Source of the DNA: Edwardsiella tarda ATCC 15947 = NBRC 105688
GTDB taxonomy: Bacteria > Pseudomonadota > Gammaproteobacteria > Enterobacterales > Enterobacteriaceae
Direction of reading: 5' to 3'
NCBI RefSeq assembly: GCF_003113495.2
Contig: NZ_CP084506.1
Location: 1,922,001 to 1,986,000, forward strand
DNA: 64,000 nucleotides
In this document: one piece after another, positions 39,177-47,202 of the stretch
Numbering within the stretch: the stretch's first letter is position 1
Layout of the letters: every line of letters begins with the position of its first letter
Translations under genes and position numbers: made by a program
Notes under the pieces: generated by a model
What the model saw: only the letters and a program-made list of their open reading frames with translations
Databases searched by the model: none
Told to the model about the DNA's origin: nothing

Positions 39177-39756
39177 CAGGAGCCTTCCCAGACCAGATGA
39201 TCTCGCCACTCTGTACCAGCATCAGCTGCATCGCTAAGTGGGGAGACTGAATATTGCCACTGACGGTGGTGTACAGCACATACTGCGCGTTCACCAGTCG
39301 CGCCAGGCTAATCGCCTTGCTACGCGATCCCAGACGATCGTTCGGCGACAATCCCAAACTCTGTTGCGCCTGCGCCAATTGCGCGGCAGAGACTAACTGA
39401 AAACGGCTCGCGCCAGACAGCGCGCTGCGCAACACCTCGCTAGCATTCGCCATACTCAGCTGGCCATTGGTCTTGTTCTGTACGCCATCGACCAGCAGCA
39501 CCGCGCCAGATTCGATACCCTGAGCATTCAGCATTTGAGCAACCAGGGGCGCAAAGCTGCCCTGCCAGTCGACACTGCTCATTTTAGGCGGCTGCGGCAC
39601 CGGCGTGACCGCAGGTGGCTGCGGCACTACGCTCGGCTTTGCCGGGGTCGTCGGTGCCGGCGGAGGCGGCGTAACCGGGGCTTCACCACGTGGCAATAAC
39701 CCCTGACAGCCACTCAACATCAATGCAGCCAGCGTGACACCCATTATTTTTTTCAT
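39166..39756 (-). CDS. lpoB: LpoB, lipoprotein activator of PBP1b
   Basis: A 196-residue outer membrane lipoprotein: lipobox LMLSGC (Cys17), a long flexible Pro-rich linker (PVTPPPPAPTTPAKPSVVPQ) that spans the periplasm, and a C-terminal globular domain that stimulates PBP1b. ATG at 39756 is preferred to the TTG at 39765 because AGGA is eight bases before the ATG. Second gene of the ycfL-lpoB-thiK-nagZ-ycfP run. Confidence 0.95.
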   Translation of the reverse strand: MKKIMGVTLAALMLSGCQGLLPRGEAPVTPPPPAPTTPAKPSVVPQPPAVTPVPQPPKMSSVDWQGSFAPLVAQMLNAQGIESGAVLLVDGVQNKTNGQLSMANASEVLRSALSGASRFQLVSAAQLAQAQQSLGLSPNDRLGSRSKAISLARLVNAQYVLYTTVSGNIQSPHLAMQLMLVQSGEIIWSGKAPVAL

Positions 39757-39777
39757 CGTGTTCAATCCTGTTTATCC

Positions 39778-40170
39778 TCAACGATAGAGGTACAACCGCA
39801 CCTGGCGTGCTTGGGGATCTCGGCTGAATGAGGTCACAGTGACCCGCTCACCGGCACGCAGCGTCATCTGCCGAGGAGGCTGAGCGGAACTCAACTCTAG
39901 CCCTCGGCTATCATACCAATAGAAGCGATAGTGCAGCGCCAACGCAGCGCCCCCCTCACCATCACCATAACTGACTTGCGCCTCGGCTTGGCGCCCCACC
40001 CCATACGCCACCACCGTGGGTGCACTGGCGGTAACGCCCGCCGTCAGTAACGCCGGTTCCATCACCAGACGCTGCTCGGCGTTGATCGGAATACGCGCAG
40101 ACGAGCGACATCCCGCCAGCACCAGCGGCGACAGTAATATGAGCGCCATCCATTTTGCCTTTCCTGTCAT
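39778..40170 (-). CDS. ycfL: YcfL, DUF1425 lipoprotein
   Basis: A 130-residue lipoprotein with lipobox LVLAGC (Cys21) and an all-beta DUF1425 domain (RFYWYDSRGLELSS, RVTVTSFSRDPQARQVRLYL). Function is unknown; conserved between hinT and lpoB in enterobacteria, as seen here. Confidence 0.92.
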   Translation of the reverse strand: MTGKAKWMALILLSPLVLAGCRSSARIPINAEQRLVMEPALLTAGVTASAPTVVAYGVGRQAEAQVSYGDGEGGAALALHYRFYWYDSRGLELSSAQPPRQMTLRAGERVTVTSFSRDPQARQVRLYLYR

Positions 40171-40200
40171 ACCGCCCCCTGCCAGCGCGCGTATCGCGGA

Positions 40201-40551
40201 TTAATGTGCCAGCAATGGCCCCAACGGACGGCCGCCAAGCAGGTGCATGTGAATGTGGAACACCTCTTGCCCGGCATGGCGATTACAGTTGATCACCAGA
40301 CGATAGCCATCGTCGGCGATCCCTTCCTGCTGTGCAATTTTAGCCGCGACGCTGATCATACGCCCCAGTGCGGCCTCATCCTCCGGCTGCACATCGTTCA
40401 CGGTCGGGATCAGCTTATTGGGCACGATCAGCACGTGGCTCGGCGCCTGTGGAGAGATGTCACGGAAGGCCGTCACCAGATCGTCCTGATACACCACATC
40501 GGCGGGAATTTCCCCGCGAATAATCTTGCTAAAAATGGTCTCTTCAGCCAT
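40201..40551 (-). CDS. hinT: HinT, purine nucleoside phosphoramidase
   Basis: A 116-residue HIT-family hydrolase of adenosine 5'-phosphoramidates. The histidine triad HIHMH (His99, 101, 103) follows GQEVF. Starts [20 protein letters not shown] as in E. coli. An in-frame extension to 40803 is open but runs through a pentanucleotide repeat and is not part of the family protein. Confidence 0.96.
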   Translation of the reverse strand: MAEETIFSKIIRGEIPADVVYQDDLVTAFRDISPQAPSHVLIVPNKLIPTVNDVQPEDEAALGRMISVAAKIAQQEGIADDGYRLVINCNRHAGQEVFHIHMHLLGGRPLGPLLAH

Positions 40552-40941
40552 GGCGGATGTCCTTGATTGAGATAGTGATAAAGGTAGTTTTGCACCCCGA
40601 AGCGAGTCGCTTAATTCCCCTAGGCGCCGCTGGCGTGGATAATTAAGCGACTCAGCATGCAGTATGAGTAGAGCGCGCTCGGCTTTCAAGCCTGAGAGGA
40701 GCGGAACGACGTAACTGGCGGATTTTCCGACGATAGGTATTGGCTTGGCTTGGCTTGGCTTGGCTTGGCTTGGCAAGCGACAGCGTACGCCGCAGAGAGA
40801 CAATCAGTGAAGTGTGACGCGCCCAGGCAGTCGGGGCAAGGGGAAACAGAAACGCAGACGCGGCGCATCACACACCGCGTCCACTTCAGACGCCCACCCA
40901 CAGCGAGGCAAAACGCCTGGGCGAAGAAAAAGCCTAACGGA
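40552..40941. other. hinT upstream region
   Basis: 390 bases between divergently oriented... in fact both neighbours are on the minus strand (spy and hinT). It carries the hinT promoter region and a seven-copy TTGGC microsatellite. No gene is supported. Confidence 0.45.
40740..40774. repeat. Pentanucleotide microsatellite (TTGGC)x7
   Basis: Seven perfect head-to-tail copies of TTGGC (GCCAA on the other strand), 35 bases long, about 190 bases upstream of the hinT start. Such short tandem repeats mutate by slippage and often control phase-variable genes, although no such gene is obvious here. Confidence 0.95.
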
Positions 40942-41481
40942 TTACTGCTGTGACTGCCCCATCTTACCTTGACGCTCCATCATCACCTGAACCCGCTTCT
41001 CAAAGTTCTGGTTTACCTGTTGCTTCTGTGCCGGCGTCAACAGGCTATAAATCTGATGCTCCATCTTCATTCGCTCGACGGCGACATCGTTACGCGCCTT
41101 ATTGTTGGCCTCGATGTGGGCACGCGCCGCCGCCTCGTCAAACTTCTCGCTGGTGATCAGTTGCTGCATCTGCTTGAAGTTATCCATCATCTGCGGCATC
41201 GGATGTGCCTTATGGAACTGCTGACGAATGTCGCGGATCTGCTGACGCTGTTCCGGCGTCAACTGGATACCGGCCAGCATCCCCATGCCGCCAGCATGAC
41301 GATTGCCTTTCTTCTGCATAACCCCATTCTGATGATTCATATCCTGGTGATGCATCATCCCCATCCCGTTGCCATTACCAGCGCCGTTTGCTACAGGCGC
41401 GGCGGCCGTATCTGCGGCATTCGCTGCGCCGACGCCCAGAGCCAAAGTAGAAGCAAAAATCATAGCGGTCAGTTTACGCAT
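40942..41481 (-). CDS. Spy/CpxP-family periplasmic chaperone, copy 1
   Basis: A 179-residue periplasmic protein. Signal peptide about 1-22 (ANAA), a His/Met/Gly-rich segment (GMGMMHHQDMNHQNGVMQ) that could bind metal, then two LTxxQ repeats (QLTPEQRQQIRDIRQQFH and LLTPAQKQQVNQNFEKR) that define the family. Spy is an ATP-independent chaperone that forms a cradle-shaped dimer and prevents aggregation under envelope stress. Two BaeR-box-like repeats lie upstream. Closest to E. coli Spy; a second copy lies at 42251-42754. Confidence 0.85.
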   Translation of the reverse strand: MRKLTAMIFASTLALGVGAANAADTAAAPVANGAGNGNGMGMMHHQDMNHQNGVMQKKGNRHAGGMGMLAGIQLTPEQRQQIRDIRQQFHKAHPMPQMMDNFKQMQQLITSEKFDEAAARAHIEANNKARNDVAVERMKMEHQIYSLLTPAQKQQVNQNFEKRVQVMMERQGKMGQSQQ

Positions 41482-41736
41482 TAGGAGTTCCTCGATATCA
41501 ATTTATCTGTTGTGGTTTAGGCTGGCGTTCCGTATGGCACAATGGCGTCTCGCCAACATTAATCTTGCGCCCTCGACTTGATGCGCATGTGAGCGCCAGC
41601 GACATTCACGAACCCGCGTGGGCGATGACTTCATCGTGTGTCTGGTAATAAATGTAGCCGAAAAGAATTCAATTAATTACATGCTGTGTAAATAACTGAA
41701 AGCAGAAATATGCCTAATGACTTGATTATGGATAAA

Positions 41737-41745
41737 TTATGGAGA
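41737..41745 (-). promoter_or_regulatory. BaeR-box-like site 1
   Basis: Minus strand TCTCCATAA fits the published BaeR consensus TCTNCANAA perfectly. It is part of a 21-base direct repeat (41725-41745) repeated with one mismatch at 41765-41785, upstream of spy copy 1 on the matching strand. Confidence 0.6.
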
Positions 41746-41776
41746 GAGGATGGCGAATAGATTAATTATGTATAAA

Positions 41777-41785
41777 TTATGGAGA
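41777..41785 (-). promoter_or_regulatory. BaeR-box-like site 2
   Basis: A second perfect TCTCCATAA, exactly 40 bases from site 1, within the second copy of the 21-base repeat. In E. coli spy is controlled by BaeSR and CpxAR. Confidence 0.6.
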
Positions 41786-41909
41786 ATATATGCAGAAAAT
41801 ATACCCGAAAGAATTAAATAGGAAAAGTATTAATTAATCCAGCAGCAAACGGCCTGTTCGCCCCAGCCCTCCCCGCACAACCGATCTCCTTGATAGTCGA
41901 CAAAAATAT

Positions 41910-41928
41910 AATAATGAGAATTATTATA
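41910..41928. promoter_or_regulatory. Orphan Fur-box-like palindrome
   Basis: AATAATGAGAATTATTATA matches the 19-base Fur consensus at 15 positions. No iron gene is adjacent on either side, so the target, if any, is unknown. Confidence 0.5.
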
Positions 41929-42250
41929 TACTGAGCTCGGATGCGCGCCATTAAGCCCCTCGGCCGTGCCACCCTGGACGGCGTCAACGCACCATGACTT
42001 TGGGTACCCCCGTGATGAGCAATATGCCGAGTGCTAGGCCGCGCTTAAAGCTTATCCCAGTAGGCGTGTAGCTGCAGCCAGTTTGGACAGGGACAGCGCG
42101 CAACCAGCGGAGCGTACACGCCGTACGTGAGGGTTATTCACCTCGCACACCCTGCGGGCCACCCTGAAGGGTGTGCAAAACTTGGTTAAGTTTTTCGTGC
42201 GCACTGCCCAGGCCAACCTGGCAAATAAAATAGCCTAATGGGATAGGCGC
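41929..42250. repeat. Structured non-coding element between the spy genes
   Basis: No gene. The stretch is rich in inverted repeats: CGTAC-ACGCC-GTACG (42113-42127), a perfect 9-bp stem GCACACCCT/AGGGTGTGC (42145-42176) and GCCTA-ATGGGA-TAGGC (42232-42247). Its look (GGAGCGTACA..GTACGTGAGG followed by hairpins and CCTAATGGGATAGGC) reminds me of dispersed non-coding repeats in enterobacterial genomes, but I cannot name the family with certainty and see no second copy in this window. Confidence 0.5.
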
Positions 42251-42754
42251 TTAGTCTTGCATCCAACGCTGCATCTGTTGCCAGCCTTGCTCGGCATTCG
42301 CGTTAAACGCTTTCTTCTGCTCCGGCGTCAACACATTATACATTTGATGCTCCATCTTTAACCGTTGCAGAATCTGTTTATTGTGGCGCACATTGGCCGC
42401 ATCCAATTGACTGCGTACGGCATTGTCATCAAACTTATCGCCAGTAATAATCTGTTGTTGCTGTTTAAAATCCTCACCCCATGCTGCGCGATCATTCTCG
42501 CCCGCATATTGACGGACAATATCACGCATCTGTTGGCGTTGCGCATCACTGAGATTAAGCCCGCTAAACATCCCCCAATGACGCGGCCCGTGCCCATCAC
42601 GCCACATCATATTATGGTGATGGTAGCCATACCCCATCATCATGCCACCATCCTGCCAGCAGGGTGGCGTATCGTCATCTGACTGTTGTGCCCAAGCCGA
42701 TCCCGCGCCCAAGGCCAACGATGCGGCCAGCGCAATAACGGTTAGCTTATTCAT
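42251..42754 (-). CDS. Spy/CpxP-family periplasmic chaperone, copy 2
   Basis: A 167-residue paralogue of the preceding spy gene. Signal peptide about 1-22 (SAWA), a His/Met-rich segment (GGMMMGYGYHHHNMMWRDGHG), then the repeats GLNLSDAQRQQMRDIVRQYA and VLTPEQKKAFNANAEQGW. The first LTxxQ is changed to LSDAQ. A perfect CpxR box lies upstream. Probably an envelope-stress chaperone, possibly with a different trigger from copy 1. Confidence 0.85.
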   Translation of the reverse strand: MNKLTVIALAASLALGAGSAWAQQSDDDTPPCWQDGGMMMGYGYHHHNMMWRDGHGPRHWGMFSGLNLSDAQRQQMRDIVRQYAGENDRAAWGEDFKQQQQIITGDKFDDNAVRSQLDAANVRHNKQILQRLKMEHQMYNVLTPEQKKAFNANAEQGWQQMQRWMQD

Positions 42755-42880
42755 TGTGACTCCTTAACTCTCACCCATCGACTGGCGCCTTCGCCACCGG
42801 ACGAGCACCACCGCGTGGTGCTGCTCTCCGTACGACTCGCGTCTCATAAATTTAGCTTATAACTCAATACATCATACAAG

Positions 42881-42895
42881 GTAAACATATGTAAA
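42881..42895. promoter_or_regulatory. CpxR box upstream of spy copy 2
   Basis: GTAAA-CATAT-GTAAA is a perfect match to the CpxR consensus GTAAA-N5-GTAAA, 127 bases upstream of the gene. Supports control by the CpxAR envelope-stress system. Confidence 0.75.
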
Positions 42896-43045
42896 TTAAT
42901 GCAAATCAATTGTGTTCAATGACTCTTACTCTTTGCTAAATGTTTCAATTATCGCCACTATCTGCCGCTTCTTACTGGCGACGCCTGTGACGCCTCGCCA
43001 ATAAAATGTGATCGCTCACAAGAAATGCAATGATGATTCTAAAAA

Positions 43046-43064
43046 ATCAAAACGGCATTTCATT
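43046..43064. promoter_or_regulatory. Candidate KdgR operator of kduI
   Basis: Minus strand AATGAAATGCCGTTTTGAT fits the KdgR consensus AATRAAAYRNNRYTTYATT at 17 of 19 positions, 112 bases upstream of kduI, a known KdgR target in pectinolytic enterobacteria. Confidence 0.6.
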
Positions 43065-43176
43065 TTTAATTGAAGCGGCCGAGGGATTGCGTTAGGATCC
43101 TGCCATCTGATGACGCCACCGGCTCACGTCTAGCCGTGTGACGCCAGGCATGACTGAGCATAACGAGGTAACAAGC

Positions 43177-44013
43177 ATGGAAGTCCGTCAAAGCATCCAC
43201 AGCGATCACGCCAAACAGTTAGATACCGCCGGCCTACGCCGGGAGTTCCTCATCGAGACGATCTTCGAAGCCGATCGTTACACCATGGTGTACAGCCATA
43301 TCGATCGCATTATCGTCGGCGGGATCATGCCGCTGACGCAGTCGGTCACCATCGGTGACGAGGTAGGAAAACAGCTCGGCGTCGACTACTTCTTAGCGCG
43401 TCGGGAGCTGGGGGTGATCAACATCGGCGGTCCCGGGCGTATCCTGGTCGATGAGCAGACGTATGAAGTTGGCACGCGCGAAGCCTTGTATGTTGGCAAA
43501 GGTGCCCGTACGTTGACATTCAGTAGCCTCGATAGCGCCCATCCGGCTAAGTTCTACTACAACTGTGCCCCGGCACACACCCACTATCCGACGCGTAAAA
43601 TTACCCAAGCCGAGGTTGCCACGCAGACACTCGGTGATGCCAAGACCAGTAATCGCCGCACCATCAATAAATATATGGTCCCGGAAGTCTTACCGACCTG
43701 TCAGCTCTCAATGGGCTTGACAGAGCTGGCCGAGGGCAATCTGTGGAATACCATGCCATGCCATACCCATGAGCGCCGCATGGAGGTCTACTTCTATTTC
43801 AACATGGCGCCGGATAGCTGCGTCTTCCACATGATGGGGCAGCCACAGGAAACCCGTCACATCATCATGCATAACGAGCAAGCGGTGATTTCGCCGAGCT
43901 GGTCGATCCATTCCGGCGTCGGCACCCAGGCCTATACCTTCATTTGGGGCATGGTCGGCGAGAATCAGGTCTTTGACGACATGGACCACCTCGCCATCGC
44001 CGATCTGCGCTAA
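43177..44013 (+). CDS. kduI: 5-keto-4-deoxyuronate isomerase KduI
   Basis: A 278-residue cupin enzyme that converts 5-keto-4-deoxyuronate (from unsaturated uronides of pectin or glycosaminoglycans) to 2,5-diketo-3-deoxygluconate. The zinc ligands are visible: His196, His198, Glu203 (CHTHERRME) and His245 (SWSIHSG). Length equals E. coli. Start at 43177 follows ACGAGG-type pairing and the E. coli N-terminus. Forms a two-gene operon with kduD. Confidence 0.97.
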   Translation: MEVRQSIHSDHAKQLDTAGLRREFLIETIFEADRYTMVYSHIDRIIVGGIMPLTQSVTIGDEVGKQLGVDYFLARRELGVINIGGPGRILVDEQTYEVGTREALYVGKGARTLTFSSLDSAHPAKFYYNCAPAHTHYPTRKITQAEVATQTLGDAKTSNRRTINKYMVPEVLPTCQLSMGLTELAEGNLWNTMPCHTHERRMEVYFYFNMAPDSCVFHMMGQPQETRHIIMHNEQAVISPSWSIHSGVGTQAYTFIWGMVGENQVFDDMDHLAIADLR

Positions 44014-44078
44014 CCCGGTACATTTATTCACCCGCACGTCAGCCGTACGGGCTGGCTATACGATAAAGGACAAGACTC

Positions 44079-44840
44079 ATGATTCTGGATGCATTCTCTC
44101 TGCAGGGTAAAGTGGCCATGGTAACCGGATGTGATACCGGGCTGGGGCAAGGTATGGCACTGGGCTTGGCGCAGGCTGGCTGTGACATCGTAGGCGTCAA
44201 TGTGGTTGAACCGACCGAAACTGCCGAAAAGGTGCGCGCCTTAGGACGGACTTTCGTCAGCTTAACCGCCGATCTGCGTGACCAGGCCGTCATCCCGGAT
44301 TTGGTCGCCCAGGCCGTCGCTAGCTGTGGCCATATCGACATTTTGGTCAACAATGCCGGCATTATCCGCCGCCAAGATGCAATCGACTTCAGCGAACGGG
44401 ATTGGGATGATGTGATGAACCTGAACATCAAGAGCGTCTTCTTCCTCTCTCAGGCCGTCGCTCGCCAGTTTATTGCTCAGGGCCAGGGCGGTAAGATCAT
44501 CAACATCGCCTCCATGCTCTCCTTCCAGGGCGGTATCCGCGTCCCCTCCTACACCGCCTCGAAGAGTGCCGTCATGGGGGTAACGCGTCTCCTGGCCAAC
44601 GAGTGGGCTAAACACGGGATTAATGTGAACGCCATCGCCCCCGGCTACATGGCGACCAACAATACCCAACAGCTGCGCAGCGATGAGTCTCGCAACAAAG
44701 AGATCCTAGAGCGTATCCCGGCCAACCGTTGGGGCCTGCCGCAAGATCTGATGGGGCCGGTCGTATTCCTGTCATCGCCCGCCTCCGATTACATCAACGG
44801 CTATACCTTGGCGGTTGATGGCGGTTGGTTAGCCCGCTAA
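44079..44840 (+). CDS. kduD: 2-dehydro-3-deoxy-D-gluconate 5-dehydrogenase KduD
   Basis: A 253-residue NAD-dependent short-chain dehydrogenase that reduces 2,5-diketo-3-deoxygluconate to KDG. The cofactor motif is TGCDTGLGQG (17-26), and the catalytic Ser145, Tyr158 and Lys162 (YTASK) are present. Follows kduI by 65 bases. Feeds the KDG kinase/aldolase pathway, whose genes are not in this window. Confidence 0.96.
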   Translation: MILDAFSLQGKVAMVTGCDTGLGQGMALGLAQAGCDIVGVNVVEPTETAEKVRALGRTFVSLTADLRDQAVIPDLVAQAVASCGHIDILVNNAGIIRRQDAIDFSERDWDDVMNLNIKSVFFLSQAVARQFIAQGQGGKIINIASMLSFQGGIRVPSYTASKSAVMGVTRLLANEWAKHGINVNAIAPGYMATNNTQQLRSDESRNKEILERIPANRWGLPQDLMGPVVFLSSPASDYINGYTLAVDGGWLAR

Positions 44841-44846
44841 TTTCTC

Positions 44847-44875
44847 AGCGGAGCCCGCCCTCAGCGGGTTCCGCT
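44847..44875 (+). terminator. Hairpin after kduD
   Basis: AGCGGAGCCCGC and GCGGGTTCCGCT pair with one wobble, six bases after the stop codon. Confidence 0.6.
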
Positions 44876-45169
44876 CTCCCCGCATACCATTCGCACTTAC
44901 ACCAATTAACGCCATAAAAACCATAGCGACCACTAGGCTGATAACGCCACGCAGCATATTGCGCCACATCTCCGCTAATTAGCGAAATCATAAGCATTTC
45001 TTATCAAGTGTATCCCTTTATCGCCGACATCAACTACCCACACAAAGATTGATATTGGTCATTATTTATTCAGTGAAGTTTTGCTTCTATGAAAACTCAC
45101 TTATGTGAGGGTTATCACAATAAATTGCCACTCGGCGCTTGTTTAATTTTTTGCTGTAGGAGAAACGCT
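44876..45169. other. Region between kduD and the DUF1883 gene
   Basis: AT-rich and gene-free; an in-frame ATG at 45089 has no ribosome binding site. Presumably holds the promoter of the next gene. Confidence 0.4.
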
Positions 45170-45421
45170 ATGTCGGTTATTCATACCCGCCTCAATCTAT
45201 TCGGCGGCGATACACTCATCGTTCGTTGTGCGCATACCTTCTCGGTACACCTCGCCAGCGATGACAACCTCCATCTGCAGCGTCTCGCGCCGGCGGCACC
45301 AACTCAGCGCCAGACGACAGGTGAGATCTATCTCAGTATTCCCTTTAGCGGGCTATGGAGTTTAGTCATTGATGCACAGGGCGACAGTGTCGAGCACTCC
45401 ATTCACTATCTGCCTGCATAG
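45170..45421 (+). CDS. DUF1883 family small protein
   Basis: An 83-residue protein starting MSVIHTRLNLFGGDTLIVRC, with SGLWSLVIDAQGDSVEHSIHY near the end. This pattern (a start with a polar beta strand, then a GxW strand near the C-terminus) recalls DUF1883, a family of small beta-sandwich proteins of unknown function that is sometimes linked to TIR domains. TAGGAG eight bases upstream fixes the start. It seems monocistronic. Confidence 0.6.
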   Translation: MSVIHTRLNLFGGDTLIVRCAHTFSVHLASDDNLHLQRLAPAAPTQRQTTGEIYLSIPFSGLWSLVIDAQGDSVEHSIHYLPA

Positions 45422-46032
45422 CGGCAACGTTACGCTTCCCCACGACGCTAAAAGAGAGCGAGTTACCTACCGCCAGCCATACCATGGCGCGCAGGATACT
45501 CGCCCTCTGTCCATATCTCTCATCACGCTAAAAACAGCCGCACGTCCTCATAGGCGACGGATAAAATATGCTATGCGCTGCCAATAAAATAAATTTACAA
45601 ATAATTCCAGATGTTACCAATTATTATTGATGAGATAAAAGAGACAAATGAATAAATAACACATCTGGCACTTTTTTATCGTTCTTCGGCGTGCTCTCAG
45701 GTTAATTATTTTTAGATAATCTTAAAAAAATACACGCATTAGAATTTTATGCTAAAAATAGCACTTATAGAAATATCTTAATCGATGTTAAGTGAATTTA
45801 ATCGCAGATAATGCGAGAAATTTCCGATATGGCCACCTGCGACGGGTGTGACGTATATTGCCTAGCAACTCAGGCATCCCCACTGCTTTATCCTTAGCGT
45901 AAATTACGCTCGTCAGCGCTTGCCTAAATACATTCAAGAAACTCACCACCTCATAACGTGGTGCGATAAGCCTCTTGCCATTGCGCAATGGGCCGATCTC
46001 TTTCACCCTGAATAAATAATTGGCTGCCGATA
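45422..46032. other. AT-rich region upstream of the autotransporter gene
   Basis: 611 bases without a supported gene. Bases 45590-45800 are very AT-rich, as in horizontally acquired or H-NS-bound DNA. Two perfect palindromes lie near the adhesin: AGCGTAAATTACGCT (45896-45910) and CCATTGCGCAATGG (45978-45991). Confidence 0.5.
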
Positions 46033-47202
46033 ATGAAAAACCGTCACGTTATTTTATTACTGTCCCTACTTCCCCTCACCTCACCACTCAGCTATGCCGC
46101 CAGCGATACCGGCAGTACCTCAGCCAGCTCAGGAAATTACCAGGTGGGTGGTGGCCAAGCCGATGGCCAAAACTCCATTGTCATCGGCAAAGGCTCTCAT
46201 GCCAGCGCACAATCGCATACCGCAATCGCCATCGGTATCGCGAACACCATCGACGGCAGTGTGAGCGCGACGAGCATTGGCTCCTATAACACAATCCAAA
46301 GTGATTCCGATGGTGCCAACGCCATCGGTTGGAAGAGCCAGATCAGTAGCCATAACACCGGCAGCAACGCTATCGGCATCGACAGTCAGATCAAGGACAA
46401 TTCAGGCGGCAGCAATGCACTCGGCGATACGGCCAGCGTCGGTAGCCATTCAGCGGGTGCCAATGCCATCGGTACTTTTAGCCAGGTCGGCAACAACGCC
46501 AGTGCCGCTATCGCGTTAGGTAGCGATGCCAGCGTGGCGGATAACGCGTACCACAGCAGCGCCATCGGCAATCATGCCAGTGTTGCTGCCGATGCCGTCA
46601 GCAGCATCGCCCTCGGCGATCACGCCTCTACCAGTGTCAGCCATGCCGTCAGCATCGGCGATCACAGTACAAATCAGCGTAGCCAAAGCGTCTCCTTCGG
46701 TAATGCACAGCAGAACCGACAACTCACGCATGTTGCCGCCGGGAGTGAGCAGACCGATGCGGTCAACGTCAGTCAATTGCAAAAGGTGCAGCAGGCCGAA
46801 AAGAGCGACCATAGCGCCATCGTGCAACATAATTCACACCTGATGCAGCATGATCAGCAGATCGCTGACAACCGCCAGGATATCCATCGCGAGCAGCAGG
46901 CGGTCACTCACTGGCAAAACAGCGTCAGCCATCGCCTCGGCGGCATGCAGAATCAAATCGACAATAATCGGCACGAAATTCGACAGATCGCCGCCAAAAA
47001 CGCCGCCTTAGCCGGACTATTTCAGCCCTATCACGTCGGTAAGTTTAACGCCAGCGCGGCCTTAGGCGGATACAAAGACCAACAGGCGCTAGCCGTTGGG
47101 GTCGGTTACCGCTTCAACGAACAGTTTGCGGCCAAAGCCGGAGCGGCCTTTAATGACAACAGCGTCGAATATAATGTTGGCGTGAACTACGAGTTTAACT
47201 AA
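46033..47202 (+). CDS. Small trimeric autotransporter adhesin (YadA/Hia type)
   Basis: A 389-residue type Vc secreted protein. Signal peptide about 1-22; YadA-like head made of repeated SxAIGxxS units (about 45-230, e.g. [28 protein letters not shown]); neck [15 protein letters not shown] (236-249); coiled-coil stalk about 250-320; membrane anchor 322-389 ([20 protein letters not shown] ...). It would trimerise, insert a 12-stranded barrel in the outer membrane and display an adhesive head. The last residues are YEFN, whereas outer membrane barrels usually end in an aromatic residue. No clear Shine-Dalgarno sequence before the ATG. Confidence 0.85.
   Translation: MKNRHVILLLSLLPLTSPLSYAASDTGSTSASSGNYQVGGGQADGQNSIVIGKGSHASAQSHTAIAIGIANTIDGSVSATSIGSYNTIQSDSDGANAIGWKSQISSHNTGSNAIGIDSQIKDNSGGSNALGDTASVGSHSAGANAIGTFSQVGNNASAAIALGSDASVADNAYHSSAIGNHASVAADAVSSIALGDHASTSVSHAVSIGDHSTNQRSQSVSFGNAQQNRQLTHVAAGSEQTDAVNVSQLQKVQQAEKSDHSAIVQHNSHLMQHDQQIADNRQDIHREQQAVTHWQNSVSHRLGGMQNQIDNNRHEIRQIAAKNAALAGLFQPYHVGKFNASAALGGYKDQQALAVGVGYRFNEQFAAKAGAAFNDNSVEYNVGVNYEFN

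Larger units (their letters stand above)
42755..43176. other. Divergent region between spy copy 2 and kduI
   Basis: 422 bases with regulatory sequences for both directions (CpxR box, KdgR box and a TGTGATC half-site at 43007-43013 that resembles half a CRP site). No gene. Confidence 0.55.

Noticed and set aside
40552-40803. 84-residue extension of hinT through the TTGGC repeat
   Set aside because: HIT proteins begin at MAEETIFSK; the extension has repeat-derived low-complexity sequence. Kept only as a possible phase-variable variant in the findings.
43001-43020. TGTGATCGCTCACA as a CRP site upstream of kduI
   Set aside because: The two half-sites are four bases apart rather than six, so only one half fits CRP.
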